Shown one piece after another: positions 26,727 to 36,920 of a DNA stretch of 64,000 nucleotides. A program made the position numbers and the translations under genes. The notes below the pieces were generated by a model, which did no database searches, had not been told where the DNA came from, and was given only the letters and a program-made list of their open reading frames with translations. Position 1 is the first letter of the stretch; every line of letters starts with the position of its first letter. Source of the stretch: Endobugula sp965214375 (GTDB lineage: Bacteria; Pseudomonadota; Gammaproteobacteria; Pseudomonadales; Cellvibrionaceae); assembly GCA_965214375.1 (NCBI GenBank), contig OZ243947.1, positions 2,418,001-2,482,000 on the forward strand. The letters are read 5' to 3'.

Positions 26727-29327
26727 TTAATTAGCAACAATATTAACCAGCTTGTTCGGTACGACAATCACCTTGCGTACAGTACTGCCTTCGATAAAGC
26801 GCTTAACATTCTCGTCTGTCAGTGCCAGAGATTCAACGTCTGCTTGTTCGGTATTGGCAGGAATATCCATCTTGGCTCTGACCTTGCCATTGACTTGAAT
26901 AACAATTGTCATGCTGGATTTAACCAGTGCCGCTTTGTCTACAGTCGGCCATGGTTGGTCAATAATGCTGTTATTATGCCCCAATTCATTCCACAAGGCA
27001 TGTGCAATATGCGGTGCAACAGGCCCTAACAGTAATAGAGCCACTGCCAGTGCTTCACGTTCTACCGCCAGTGTTTCCGGGGTGTTACGGTCAGCCAACT
27101 TGTTGACTTCGTTCAGTAGTTCCATCACTGCTGCAATGGCGGTATTGAATTGTTGGCGCACGCCATAATCGTCACTGACTTTTGCGATGGTCTCATGTGT
27201 TTTACGGCGTAAGTCCTTTTGTTGTGGTTTTAATGTATCAACAGTAAACGTTCCCGGTGTGCCAGCCTGAGTGTGTGTATAGACCGTTTTCCATAAGCGT
27301 TTTAAAAAGCGGCTGGCACCTTCAACGCCGGCATCGTTCCACTCCAATGTCTGGGTCGGTGGTGCGGCAAACATGGTAAACAAGCGTACGGTATCGGCAC
27401 CGTATTGATCAACGGCCGTTTGTGGGTCGACACCGTTGTTTTTGGATTTGGACATTTTGGTGACTCCACCAATACTCACGGATTCACCGCTGACGATAAG
27501 TTTGGCAGAAACGGGTTTGCCTTTATCGTCTTTTTCCAGCTCCACATCAGCGGTGTTAAACCAGTCAGTGCTGCCATCATCATTTTTGCGGTAGTAGGTT
27601 TCTGCCAACACCATACCCTGACATAACAGGCGTTCAAAAGGCTCATCACAACTCACTAAGCCTTCATCGCGCATTAATTTATGGAAGAAACGTGCATAGA
27701 GCAAATGCAAAATAGCATGTTCGATACCGCCCACATATTGATCGACAGGGAGCCAGTAATTAGCCTTATCGCTGTCGAGCATGGCGCTTTCAAGATCGGC
27801 ACAGGTATAACGGGCGTAATACCAAGAGGATTCCATAAACGTATCAAAGGTATCTGTTTCGTGTTCAACGGCTTGACCGTTAAGCTCGGCCTTGCGCCAT
27901 TCCGGGTCATCTTTGATGGGTGACTGAACACCGTCCATGACCACGTCTTCGGGTAGTAATACGGGCAGCTTCTCTAGTGGGACAGGAATCTCACCACCTT
28001 CGGGTAAATTAAACATCGGGATGGGGGTGCCCCAATAGCGTTGGCGTGACACGCCCCAGTCACGTAAGCGGAAATTGGTAGTCACTTTACCTTTGCTAAT
28101 AGATTGTAGTTTATTGGCAATCGCGCTGAAGGCTTCTTTAAAATTCAACCCATCAAATTCCCCCGAGTTAATGCAAATACCTTTATCAATAAAGGCTTGC
28201 TGTTCGAGGTCACACATGGTGTTTTCGTCTGTAGGCGCAATCACCTGTGTAATCGGCAAATTGTATTCTTTAGCAAACTCATAGTCGCGTTCATCGTGTG
28301 CTGGCACCGCCATTACAGCTCCCGAGCCATAATCCATCAGTACATAGTTGGCGACCCAAATGGCCACGGTGTCACCCGTGATAGGGTGTATGGCTTTTAA
28401 GCCCGTATCCAGCCCGGCTTTTTTAATGGCAGACATATCGGCTTCAGACACGGATTGTTTTTTACATTCTTGAATAAACACTGCCAATTCGGGGTTATTC
28501 TCCGCTAATGCCACGGAGATGGGGTGTTCTGCAGCGATACTGACATAAGTCACGCCCATTAACGTATCCGGACGTGTGGTATAGGCGGTGAGGTTTTGGG
28601 TATCGCCAACGGTTTCTGCTAAATCAAAGGTGATTTCAACCCCTTTAGATTTACCAATCCAGTTGCGCTGCATGGTTTTCACCTGCTCGGGCCAGTGCGG
28701 CAGTTGGTCCAGTGAAGCCAGTAATTCTTCCGCATACTCGGTGATTTTAATAAACCACTGCGGAATTTCTTTACGCTCAACAACAGCACCAGAGCGCCAG
28801 CCTTTGCCGTCAATGACCTGCTCATTGGCAAGTACGGTTTGGTCAACTGGGTCCCAGTTCACTGTTGCCATTTTTTTGTATACCAGCCCTTTCTCGTACA
28901 AACGGGTAAAAAACCATTGTTCCCACTTGTAGTAGTCCGCCTGACAAGTCGCCAGTTCACGCTTCCAGTCAAAGCCAAAACCCAGCGCGTTCAGCTGTTG
29001 TTTCATATAATCAATATTTTGATAGGTCCATTTGGCGGGTGCGGTATTATTCGCAATCGCGGCATTTTCGGCGGGCAGACCAAAAGCATCCCAGCCCATG
29101 GGGTGTAATACATGCTTACCTAGCATACGCTGATAACGCGAAATGACATCAGTAATAGTGTAGTTGCGCACATGCCCCATATGCAGTTTGCCGCTGGGGT
29201 AAGGGAACATGGCTAGACAATAAAATTTTTCTCTATCTTTGTCTTCGGTGACTTCAAAACAGCGATTTTTCTGCCAGTAAGACTGTGCATTGGTTTCTAT
29301 CGTGGATGGATGGTATTGTTCTTCCAT
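26727..29327 (-). CDS. leuS: Leucyl-tRNA synthetase LeuS
   Basis: Class I aminoacyl-tRNA synthetase charging tRNALeu. Starting at ATG 29327 (MEEQYHPSTIE) matches the E. coli N-terminus; the frame extends 25 codons further upstream but without family similarity. HIGH motif in PYPSGKLHMGHVRNY, editing domain with TTRPDTLMGVTYVSIA, KMSKS in VTKMSKSKNNG, and the C-terminal anticodon-binding and ubiquitin-like domains (VQVNGKVRAKMDIP). 866 aa, normal. First gene of leuS-lptE-holA. Confidence 0.96.
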   Translation of the reverse strand: MEEQYHPSTIETNAQSYWQKNRCFEVTEDKDREKFYCLAMFPYPSGKLHMGHVRNYTITDVISRYQRMLGKHVLHPMGWDAFGLPAENAAIANNTAPAKWTYQNIDYMKQQLNALGFGFDWKRELATCQADYYKWEQWFFTRLYEKGLVYKKMATVNWDPVDQTVLANEQVIDGKGWRSGAVVERKEIPQWFIKITEYAEELLASLDQLPHWPEQVKTMQRNWIGKSKGVEITFDLAETVGDTQNLTAYTTRPDTLMGVTYVSIAAEHPISVALAENNPELAVFIQECKKQSVSEADMSAIKKAGLDTGLKAIHPITGDTVAIWVANYVLMDYGSGAVMAVPAHDERDYEFAKEYNLPITQVIAPTDENTMCDLEQQAFIDKGICINSGEFDGLNFKEAFSAIANKLQSISKGKVTTNFRLRDWGVSRQRYWGTPIPMFNLPEGGEIPVPLEKLPVLLPEDVVMDGVQSPIKDDPEWRKAELNGQAVEHETDTFDTFMESSWYYARYTCADLESAMLDSDKANYWLPVDQYVGGIEHAILHLLYARFFHKLMRDEGLVSCDEPFERLLCQGMVLAETYYRKNDDGSTDWFNTADVELEKDDKGKPVSAKLIVSGESVSIGGVTKMSKSKNNGVDPQTAVDQYGADTVRLFTMFAAPPTQTLEWNDAGVEGASRFLKRLWKTVYTHTQAGTPGTFTVDTLKPQQKDLRRKTHETIAKVSDDYGVRQQFNTAIAAVMELLNEVNKLADRNTPETLAVEREALAVALLLLGPVAPHIAHALWNELGHNNSIIDQPWPTVDKAALVKSSMTIVIQVNGKVRAKMDIPANTEQADVESLALTDENVKRFIEGSTVRKVIVVPNKLVNIVAN

Positions 29328-29446
29328 TGGTACTGATTGCCTTGTTTTAGTGGTGCTGAAATCCAAAGGAGCAATTATAGAGGCTAAGTGCCGTTTAAGC
29401 ACTGTTAAGTGTAGAAAAAATCGAAAAATAGCGGGGTAGCTTGTTG

Positions 29447-30199
29447 ATGTTTATCTACATGCTGAAATCATTAATGTTGCCACCGGGTGTGCAACTGTTG
29501 TTATTGCTATTGGCGTTCCTGATACGCAGGAGGTTTCGCTGGTTATCCCGCTTTCTGACCTTGAGTGCCATTATCAGTCTGTGGTGGCTGTCGACACCTG
29601 CTGCTAATCATTATCTGTATCGACATCTGACGTCTCCCTATGTGGCACAGACGCCTGCACTCAAACCTGAGGGTGTAGATGGCATTGTGGTGTTAGGCGC
29701 AGGGCGACGTCCGGCTGCCAACGAATACAATGGCGATACACTCAGTGGGGCTGGGCTGGAGCGATTACGCTATGCAGGCTATCTCGCTAAAAAGTGGAGA
29801 CTACCAGTGATTGTTTCCGGTGGCTCTGTCTATGGCGAGGTATTATCAGAAGCCGCATTGGGTGCACGTTTTCTTCGAGATGAATTGGGTGTCGATAAGG
29901 TCTTGGAAGAAGGGCGCAGCCGCAACACGTGGGAAAATGCCCAATACACGCGCGAGTTACTTGATAAAATCGGTATTAAAAAAGTGGTTTTGGTGACGCA
30001 TGGCTACCATCTGCGCAGATCGGTTTATTCGTTTTCACAAGCAGATGTTGATCATATTCCTTATCCAACAGGGCAACTGGGTGAAGCTATTTTGAGGGAG
30101 TGGTGGAGAAATTGGTTTCCCCAAGCGGCGTCTTTGTATGCCAGCCGCTTGGCATTACATGAATATCTGGGCTTGTTAGCGTACCGATTCAAACGTTAA
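29447..30199 (+). CDS. elyC: ElyC/YdcF family membrane protein (DUF218)
   Basis: Two N-terminal hydrophobic helices, then the DUF218 domain: IVVLGAGRRPAANEYNGD, ERLRYAGYLAKKW, VSGGSVYGE, ESRNTWEN-like SRNTWENAQYTREL and VTHGYHLRRSVYSF. E. coli ElyC affects undecaprenyl phosphate use in envelope synthesis. I take ATG 29447; TTG 29441 or ATG 29459 are alternatives. Divergent from leuS, convergent with lnt. Confidence 0.85.
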   Translation: MFIYMLKSLMLPPGVQLLLLLLAFLIRRRFRWLSRFLTLSAIISLWWLSTPAANHYLYRHLTSPYVAQTPALKPEGVDGIVVLGAGRRPAANEYNGDTLSGAGLERLRYAGYLAKKWRLPVIVSGGSVYGEVLSEAALGARFLRDELGVDKVLEEGRSRNTWENAQYTRELLDKIGIKKVVLVTHGYHLRRSVYSFSQADVDHIPYPTGQLGEAILREWWRNWFPQAASLYASRLALHEYLGLLAYRFKR

Positions 30200-30218
30200 A
30201 TCATCGCGCTTTATGTAC

Positions 30219-31763
30219 TTATATCTGTCGTCTGGATTTTTTGAGTGGTGAACGCAAGATGAAAAGTAGCAGAGCGCACATGATTAATGTCGGATAGTGT
30301 TGCCATTGAACAAAGGGTGTTAGCCCTTGAGTGGGGTAAACGGTTCCGGTCAGTGTCGTGGCTGTGAACTGTTCGCTTTCTGCGATTACCTGCCCATGCG
30401 TATTAATAATCGCACTAATACCATTATTAGTGGCGCGTATAATATAGCGACCGGTTTCCTGTGCACGCATACGTGCTATTTGTAAGTGTTGGTAAGGTCC
30501 AATTGAATCGCCAAACCAGGCGTCATTACTGATGGTAAGTAATACATCAGCATCACGTGCTTGCTCTGCCACCAATGTTGGATAGGCAATTTCATAACAA
30601 ATAGCATTGCCAATGCGATACCCGTTGGCTTGTAATAGAGCTGGCTCACGCTGTCCAGACGAAATCACTGAGAACGGTAAATCGAAGAATGTAATTAAGC
30701 CTCGAATCCAGTCTTCCAGTGGTACATATTCTCCAAAAGGTACCAAGCGACGTTTATGATAAATCGCCTGTTGATGCCCATTTTGGCTATTAGCATTTTT
30801 GTCGATAACGATAACGCTATTGAAATATTTTGTGCTTAATGATGCATCATCATATTCGTCATACAATACACCGCTAATCACCGTACTGTCTTTGTTTTTT
30901 GCGATTGCTTCGGTTTCCTCAATAAAGGGTAGCGAACGGTGGTATGTGTTATGAATAATGCCCTCAGGCCAAATAACCCAATCATTGTCCCACAGGTTGT
31001 CACTGAGCAAACGTAAGCGTTCAGGAATAATGGTTTGGTAAGGTTCTGCCCAGCGTAAATCCTGTGGAATATTGGGTTGCACCATGCCAACAGTAATCGT
31101 TTTTTCCGAGACGGTTGTCCATGATTGGTGTTGTAGCAGATAGCCCGATAACCACAGGATTGCAACCGCAACGATGGTAATGCCCTTGGTGTTTAGGGTG
31201 ATCTCTTTGCGTAAAATATGGATCAATGCACAGCTACAAAAAACACTCCATATACCCACCAATAAGACACCGCCAATAGGCGCCCATCCTGCAAGTATTG
31301 TGTCAGTATGAGCATAGCCAATAAATAACCATGGAAAGCCTGTTAATACCCAAGTGCGCAGCCATTCATTAAAAAACCAGATTAATGGAAAGCCCAATAA
31401 TAAACGGTGTTGTGGTTTGATGAGGTGTAAACAATAAAAAGGCAATGCGAATAACAATGCCATAAAGGCGATAAAAATTGCCATAAGTAATACTGCTAAA
31501 GGTATGGGCGCTGAACCGAAGGTATTAATGCTGATGTAAATCCAGTGAATACCTGCGGTGTAGTAACCCAGACCAAAAATAAAGGCGTGCAGTAAACAGC
31601 CTTTTCTCGTGCTCTGCTGATTGATGCCGTACGCAAAGATTGCCACACTGAGAATGGCAATAGACCAATAATCGAAAGGGGACAAACTCAAAGGCATGCT
31701 TGCGCCAGCGATGAATGTTGTAAACAGTGCCCACCAATGTTGATAACTGATTATTTTTTTCAT
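30219..31763 (-). CDS. lnt: Apolipoprotein N-acyltransferase Lnt
   Basis: Adds the third acyl chain to the N-terminal Cys of lipoproteins at the inner membrane. Six or more N-terminal TM helices, then a nitrilase-like domain with catalytic Glu in IWPEGIIHN, Lys in YHKRRLVPFGEYVPLE and Cys in GNAICYEIAYP. ATG 31763 is chosen over a TTG three codons upstream. It follows corC by 24 bases, the usual order. Confidence 0.95.
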   Translation of the reverse strand: MKKIISYQHWWALFTTFIAGASMPLSLSPFDYWSIAILSVAIFAYGINQQSTRKGCLLHAFIFGLGYYTAGIHWIYISINTFGSAPIPLAVLLMAIFIAFMALLFALPFYCLHLIKPQHRLLLGFPLIWFFNEWLRTWVLTGFPWLFIGYAHTDTILAGWAPIGGVLLVGIWSVFCSCALIHILRKEITLNTKGITIVAVAILWLSGYLLQHQSWTTVSEKTITVGMVQPNIPQDLRWAEPYQTIIPERLRLLSDNLWDNDWVIWPEGIIHNTYHRSLPFIEETEAIAKNKDSTVISGVLYDEYDDASLSTKYFNSVIVIDKNANSQNGHQQAIYHKRRLVPFGEYVPLEDWIRGLITFFDLPFSVISSGQREPALLQANGYRIGNAICYEIAYPTLVAEQARDADVLLTISNDAWFGDSIGPYQHLQIARMRAQETGRYIIRATNNGISAIINTHGQVIAESEQFTATTLTGTVYPTQGLTPFVQWQHYPTLIMCALLLFILRSPLKKSRRQI

Positions 31764-31787
31764 GATGCGCAAGAAAGGGCTGCCTAA

Positions 31788-32624
31788 TTATCCGGTGGAA
31801 AGACGCAATAAGTGAACTTGCCTGTTGTCAGAATAGAGGACACGAAACTTAAAGCCCGCAAGCTCTGTTGTTTCGTTGCGTTGTGGCAAATGCCCAAACG
31901 ATTTCATTAATAAACCGCCAATGGTATCAAACTCTTCATCATCGAGTTTGGCATTGAATTGATCATTAAAGTTTTCAATGGGTGTGAGAGCTTTGATAAT
32001 ATAATCGTTATCCGACACTTTGCGAATGAAGGCATCTTGTGCTTCATCATCAGTTTCATCCGTAATTTCACCCACAATTTCTTCCAGAATATCTTCAATG
32101 GTAATAAGGCCGGAGATGCCGCCGTATTCATCAATAACCAACGCCATATGATAACGGTTTTCACGGAATTCGCGTAATAGCACATTCAAACGTTTGCTTT
32201 CAGGAATAATATTGGCTGGACGAATCACAGAATCCAGTTTGAAATTTTCATGACCTTTGAGAATCAGAGGGAGTAAATCTTTTGCCAGTAGTATGCCGCG
32301 AACATCATCAATATTTTCACCAATCACCGGAAAGCGTGAGTGGCCGGATTCAATAACTTTGTCTAACAATGTCTCTGTGGATTCATCAATATTAATGGTG
32401 ACCATGCGTGTGCGTGGCACCATAATTTCGCGGACTTGTTGACCGGAAACTTCCAGTGCGCCCTGAATAATTTCCAGCGCCTCTTGATCAACCAAACGGT
32501 TGGCAGCGGCATCACGGATGATATCGAGGAGTTCTTCTTGAGATTGAGGTTCGCCAGAAAAGGCGTTTAATACTTTGTCGAGCCAGGATTTATCCTGGTG
32601 ACTACTTGGAGGTTCTTCGTTCAT
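31788..32624 (-). CDS. corC: CorC/YbeX CBS-domain protein
   Basis: Cytoplasmic protein with two CBS domains and a C-terminal CorC/HlyC domain, linked to Mg2+/Co2+ efflux and ribosome-related functions. Motifs: REIMVPRTRMVTINID, GHSRFPVIGENIDDVRGILLAKDLL (first part), ALVIDEYGGISGLITIEDILEE (part). 278 aa. Its usual upstream partner ybeY lies about 8 kb away in this genome. Confidence 0.94.
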   Translation of the reverse strand: MNEEPPSSHQDKSWLDKVLNAFSGEPQSQEELLDIIRDAAANRLVDQEALEIIQGALEVSGQQVREIMVPRTRMVTINIDESTETLLDKVIESGHSRFPVIGENIDDVRGILLAKDLLPLILKGHENFKLDSVIRPANIIPESKRLNVLLREFRENRYHMALVIDEYGGISGLITIEDILEEIVGEITDETDDEAQDAFIRKVSDNDYIIKALTPIENFNDQFNAKLDDEEFDTIGGLLMKSFGHLPQRNETTELAGFKFRVLYSDNRQVHLLRLSTG

Positions 32625-32689
32625 TGAAGTCTGTTTCGTCGTTACGGCAGACCATCTTATGGGATAACAATAGGCGGGTCAATAGCCAG

Positions 32690-33352
32690 TTAGTCGGCTT
32701 CGCTGTCGTCGCTAACGCTATCATTTTCACCCAGAATGCGGCGTAATCCCAGCATGGTTTCAAAGGGCGCCCTAGATACCAAATAGTTACTCAACCAGCC
32801 GGGAATCGCGCCTGAAGGGTCTACATGGACAAAGCTGCGTATGAGTGTCTGGCCCTTATTGGTGGGAAGTAATTGCCATATCATTTTTGCGTTTTTAATG
32901 CGCGTAATATCGGTCTTCTCACCCAATAAGCCTTGTGTTGCTATTGCCGTTGCTGTGATGACGCGTGTTTCAGGATGTTGTTGCCAATGAATATGTGCCA
33001 ATATATCGCGTTTATTTAAGGGGAATGGCAGCGTGCTGACAGTGTATATATATTCTTCATTTTTACTGATCTGTTGGTAACGGTAAGAAGATTGGCAACG
33101 GTAGACCCACTGGGTACGGGTACTAGTATCACGGATAAGTCGTGCAACCGTGTTACTGTCTGTATTGACTATGGTGGTTGAAAGCACTGCTCGATGAGCG
33201 GAATCAGGGACCTTCGCAGAAAATACCTGTATGTCGGGCGTGGCTTTTTTCATTTGCCAATCCAAACGGTCGATCAGCAAATGATCTGCGGTGTTAGCGT
33301 GAAGAGACGATGCCAATACACATAACAGAGTAAAAGCGACGGGTAATGTCAT
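32690..33352 (-). CDS. START-domain lipid-binding-like protein
   Basis: ATG 33352 gives a signal peptide (MTLPVAFTLLCVLASSLHA). The mature part resembles bacterial START/polyketide-cyclase-like proteins: VFSAKVPDSAHRAVLSTTIV, TVSTLPFPLNKRDILAHIHW, RSFVHVDPSGAIPGWLSNYL. Presumably periplasmic and binding a hydrophobic ligand, which is unknown. It is on the same strand as corC with a 65-base gap. Confidence 0.75.
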   Translation of the reverse strand: MTLPVAFTLLCVLASSLHANTADHLLIDRLDWQMKKATPDIQVFSAKVPDSAHRAVLSTTIVNTDSNTVARLIRDTSTRTQWVYRCQSSYRYQQISKNEEYIYTVSTLPFPLNKRDILAHIHWQQHPETRVITATAIATQGLLGEKTDITRIKNAKMIWQLLPTNKGQTLIRSFVHVDPSGAIPGWLSNYLVSRAPFETMLGLRRILGENDSVSDDSEAD

Positions 33353-33432
33353 AATGGCATCCAGATACAAAATGAGAGGTTCTAATCCCAAGACGTATAA
33401 AAGCCTATCTTTGGATGCATATCGAACCTGAT

Positions 33433-34443
33433 TTATAGGGGCATCAATTCGTAATGGTTGTATGGAGTAATCTCATTGTTGAATACCGTGTAAGATTTAG
33501 TAACAACACGATTACGCCCTTCTTGTTTTGCTTGATATAGCTGACTGTCAGCAAGTGTAATAATCGTCTGCGGTTTTATCTCGGGTTTTGGGGTCATGGT
33601 TGCCAGCCCGCTACTGATAGTCAGGTGTTTATAGATAGGGGCGCGTGAGTTGGGTATTTGTAGAGCATCAATTTTTTCTACGAGTGTTGTGCACATTTGT
33701 TGAGCTTTTTCTGATGAAATACCGCTCCAGATAATGGCAAATTCTTCTCCTCCATAGCGCCCACAAATATCAGAAGGCCGGCTGCATACAGATGGTAATT
33801 GTTGTGCAATTGTAGAGAGGTATTGATCCCCTGTTTGATGTCCGTAGGTGTCATTAATCAGTTTGAAATAATCGATATCGATCAAGGCATAGGCCAATAA
33901 TGTATTGTCGCGAGCGCAACGTCGCCATTCAGTCTCAAGAAATTCATTAAGGCTGCGTCGATTTGGGATACATGTTAATGGATCAAGTTTTGATAAATTG
34001 AGCACCTCTTCTTCGGCTTTTTTACGTTGAGTAATATCGTAGTGAGAGATAATGAAGTATTGACAGGTATCTATGTTGATGGGTGCAACATGCATTGTAA
34101 ACCATCTTGAATCTTCGGAGGTGTGGCAGGGGTATTCAAAAGAAAATGAAATCGTTTTACCGCTGATTACTTTATCGATCCCGTTTTTTGCGCTGGCAGC
34201 AAATCGGTCACCTCTTGAGACAGCGCGTTGGCACTCTTCTAAATAATTAACTCCTAGCCAATTTTGCTTGGAACCGTTGTTCTCTTCGCCAAAAGATATC
34301 CAGCTCTTATTGATGAATTGTATCTCTCCACATGTGTTAATAACCACGATTTCCTGAGGTATATTATCAAGTAAGAGACTGAGGAACTGGCTATTAGACT
34401 CAAGTAGGGAGCCGCAAAAACTGCTTTCGGAATCAGATGCCAT
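33433..34443 (-). CDS. PAS-GGDEF diguanylate cyclase
   Basis: Predicted to make cyclic di-GMP from two GTP. N-terminal PAS domain (~residues 20-140: NIPQEIVVINTCGEIQFIN, and a PAC-like YFIISHYDITQRKKAEEE), then a GGDEF domain with DPLTCIPNRR, DIDYFKLINDTYGHQTGD and the active-site loop RYGGEEFAII, an intact GGEEF. No membrane segment, so cytoplasmic. No RxxD inhibitory site is obvious before the GGEEF. Confidence 0.92.
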   Translation of the reverse strand: MASDSESSFCGSLLESNSQFLSLLLDNIPQEIVVINTCGEIQFINKSWISFGEENNGSKQNWLGVNYLEECQRAVSRGDRFAASAKNGIDKVISGKTISFSFEYPCHTSEDSRWFTMHVAPINIDTCQYFIISHYDITQRKKAEEEVLNLSKLDPLTCIPNRRSLNEFLETEWRRCARDNTLLAYALIDIDYFKLINDTYGHQTGDQYLSTIAQQLPSVCSRPSDICGRYGGEEFAIIWSGISSEKAQQMCTTLVEKIDALQIPNSRAPIYKHLTISSGLATMTPKPEIKPQTIITLADSQLYQAKQEGRNRVVTKSYTVFNNEITPYNHYELMPL

Positions 34444-34580
34444 CGCATAATTTCCTGTTTTAAAAGCATTTTAGGTGTGACCTGTTATAGGCTTGATAAA
34501 ATTATTTTATGGATTATAGCTAAAATACATTCAAGTAACAGTCATACTGTAGAAGTATATCCTCTGCTAAAGTTCAATGC

Positions 34581-36464
34581 TTAAGATTCCAGGGCGCTCC
34601 AGCGTTCCAGGGCTTGCTCGAGTTCTTGATGTTTATGAGACAGTTCATCCAGAACGGGCTGAGTATGGTTATATTCTTTCTGGTAAAAATCCGCTGCGGT
34701 CGTCATGGCTTCCAGCTTGGCAATATCCGCTTCCAATTGTTCAATTTTTTCCGGCAGCATATCTAGCTCGCGTTGCAGTTTATAGCTCAGTTTTTTCGGT
34801 TTGGCCTTGTCCAGCTCAGTTGCTGTTTGTGATGTATTATTTTTTTCTTTGCTGTTAGGGCTTTCTTTATCACGTAACGCTTTGCCAAATTTCACCCAAT
34901 CGCTGTAGCCGCCGACGTAGGATTCAACCTTACCGTTATCCTCAAATACTAGTGTGCTGGTGACGACATTATCGAGAAAGTCACGGTCATGACTCACCAC
35001 AATTAACGTGCCTTTGTAATTGATCAGTTGCTCCTCCAGCACTTCCAGCATTTCTACGTCAAGATCATTGGTGGGTTCGTCAAGAATCAGCATATTGGTT
35101 TCGCGGCTGAATAATTTGGCGAGTAAGACGCGGTTACGCTCACCACCAGAAAGCGCTTTAACGGGTGTCATGGCGCGCTCGGGGCTAAATAAAAAGTTTT
35201 TCATATAGCCGATAATGTGGCGTTCTTTACCATTGATTTTAATGTAATCTTTACCATCGCCTACATTATGTGCCACGCTTTGTTCCAGTTCTAATTCACG
35301 GTGAATCTGGTCGAAGTAGCCAATCTGTAAACTAGTGCCCAGTTTGATATTGCCTTGTTGGGGGGTGAGTTCCCCCAACAAAATTTTTAATAACGTACTT
35401 TTGCCGACACCGTTATTACCAATCAGGCCAATACGATCGCCGCGCATAATTTTTAACTTAAAATTATCGATGAGTGTGTCTTCGCCAAAGCCATGGCAAA
35501 CGTTGTAGGCTTCAACCACTTTGCGACCAGACCTTGCCGACTCGCCGATATCAAATTTGGCTTTTCCCTGACGTTTAATACGTTTGCCATATTCTTCACG
35601 CATGGCGTGTAGCGCGCGGACTCGGCCTTCATTGCGCGTACGGCGCGCTTTAATACCTTGACGAATCCAGACTTCTTCTTCAGCCAGTTTCTTATCAAAG
35701 AGCTTATTGTGCGTATCTTCTTCCTCAATGGCTTTTTCTTTGAGTTCTAGATAATTTTGATAGGTGCCGGGCCAGCTAATCAGTTGCCCGCGATCAATCT
35801 CTACAATCCGCGTTGCCAGCTTTTGTAAGAACGAGCGGTCGTGAGTGATAAATATGACACTGCCCTGATAGCCGCGTACCATATTTTCCAACCATTCAAT
35901 AGTGCTGATATCTAGGTGGTTAGTGGGTTCATCCAATAGTAGTACTTCGGGTTGAGAGACTAGCGCTTTGCCTAAAGCAACACGACGCTGCCAGCCACCC
36001 GATAGCTCGTCGAGGCGCTTCTCAGCAGGCAAGCCCAGTTGCGTCATAATGGTTTCGACTTTCTGCTCAAGGTTCCAGCCGCCACTGGCTTCGATTTGCT
36101 GTTGAATATCTTGTAATAGTAATAAGCCGTCATTATCTAAGTCTTGCTGTGACAGCTCGTTATACTGATCAAACAAGGCTTGCTGGTCTGCCAACCCCTC
36201 AAGAACAACATCTTCCACTTTGCGATGCAGGTCTTTTGGGAGCTGTTGGTATAGCTTGCTAATGCGCAGATGCTTTTTATATTGAATCTCCCCGCTATCG
36301 GCGTATTGCTCCCCCATAATTAGGCGCAGCATGGTTGATTTGCCTGCACCATTACGGCCAATTAGACATACGCGTTCATTGGGTTCTAGTGAAAAGCTGG
36401 CTTGAGTCAGGATTTTTTGAGTGCCAAATTCAAGATTGACTTCATCAAAGCGGATAAGAGACAT
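34581..36464 (-). CDS. uup: ABC-F family ATPase Uup
   Basis: Soluble ABC-F protein with two nucleotide-binding domains; Uup acts in DNA stability and ribosome-associated processes. First Walker A GRNGAGKST, signature LSGGWQRR, Walker B LLLDEPTNHLD; second GNNGVGKST, LSGGERNR and LILDEPTNDLD; linker between with ARRTRNEGRVRAL. The C-terminal ~80 residues form the coiled-coil DNA-binding domain of Uup (LSYKLQRELDMLPEKIEQL). 627 aa. Confidence 0.94.
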   Translation of the reverse strand: MSLIRFDEVNLEFGTQKILTQASFSLEPNERVCLIGRNGAGKSTMLRLIMGEQYADSGEIQYKKHLRISKLYQQLPKDLHRKVEDVVLEGLADQQALFDQYNELSQQDLDNDGLLLLQDIQQQIEASGGWNLEQKVETIMTQLGLPAEKRLDELSGGWQRRVALGKALVSQPEVLLLDEPTNHLDISTIEWLENMVRGYQGSVIFITHDRSFLQKLATRIVEIDRGQLISWPGTYQNYLELKEKAIEEEDTHNKLFDKKLAEEEVWIRQGIKARRTRNEGRVRALHAMREEYGKRIKRQGKAKFDIGESARSGRKVVEAYNVCHGFGEDTLIDNFKLKIMRGDRIGLIGNNGVGKSTLLKILLGELTPQQGNIKLGTSLQIGYFDQIHRELELEQSVAHNVGDGKDYIKINGKERHIIGYMKNFLFSPERAMTPVKALSGGERNRVLLAKLFSRETNMLILDEPTNDLDVEMLEVLEEQLINYKGTLIVVSHDRDFLDNVVTSTLVFEDNGKVESYVGGYSDWVKFGKALRDKESPNSKEKNNTSQTATELDKAKPKKLSYKLQRELDMLPEKIEQLEADIAKLEAMTTAADFYQKEYNHTQPVLDELSHKHQELEQALERWSALES

Positions 36465-36527
36465 GGGCTAAAAACAACTAACAGGGCGGAGTTCAAAAGC
36501 ACCTATTGTACCCGATTTATCGTGATT

Positions 36528-36920
36528 TTATTTGCCTATCTTGCAGTCATCATCACAATAGCGCTTTTGACCGGTAAACCAATAGGAAATGGTATAACGG
36601 TGTTTAGCAAATATCCGGTAAGCAGCATCGGCTAAAATGCGAATTAACGGCCAGCGTAAAATCGCCAGCCAACGGTTTTTACCCACTAAATGCCACGAAT
36701 AATAGGTGACATCTAGCCCGGTAATAATACGCCCATCTTCCAATTCGCCGTGGATCACCTCATTAGCCGCCACCGGATCAATGTGAGGGAAGCGCTCGGC
36801 AAAATCCTCGGCATAAATATTTTGAAATTCAATATGCTGTTTATGATCAAGCGCTTGTAATTGGCTAATTTCTCTAGCACATAAAGGGCAGGTGGCGTCA
36901 TAAAATAAGCGGAGTTTCAT
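36528..36920 (-). CDS. DCC-family thiol-disulfide oxidoreductase-like protein (DUF393)
   Basis: A 130-aa thioredoxin-like protein with the N-terminal YDATCPLCAREI (CxxC in the DxxCxxC arrangement of the family). The central GRIITGLDVTYYSWHLVG and RWLAILRWPLIRIL segments are also typical, as is the C-terminal YxxFAxHRY. Its role is not established. Single gene, 63 bases after uup is read from the other side. Confidence 0.82.
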   Translation of the reverse strand: MKLRLFYDATCPLCAREISQLQALDHKQHIEFQNIYAEDFAERFPHIDPVAANEVIHGELEDGRIITGLDVTYYSWHLVGKNRWLAILRWPLIRILADAAYRIFAKHRYTISYWFTGQKRYCDDDCKIGK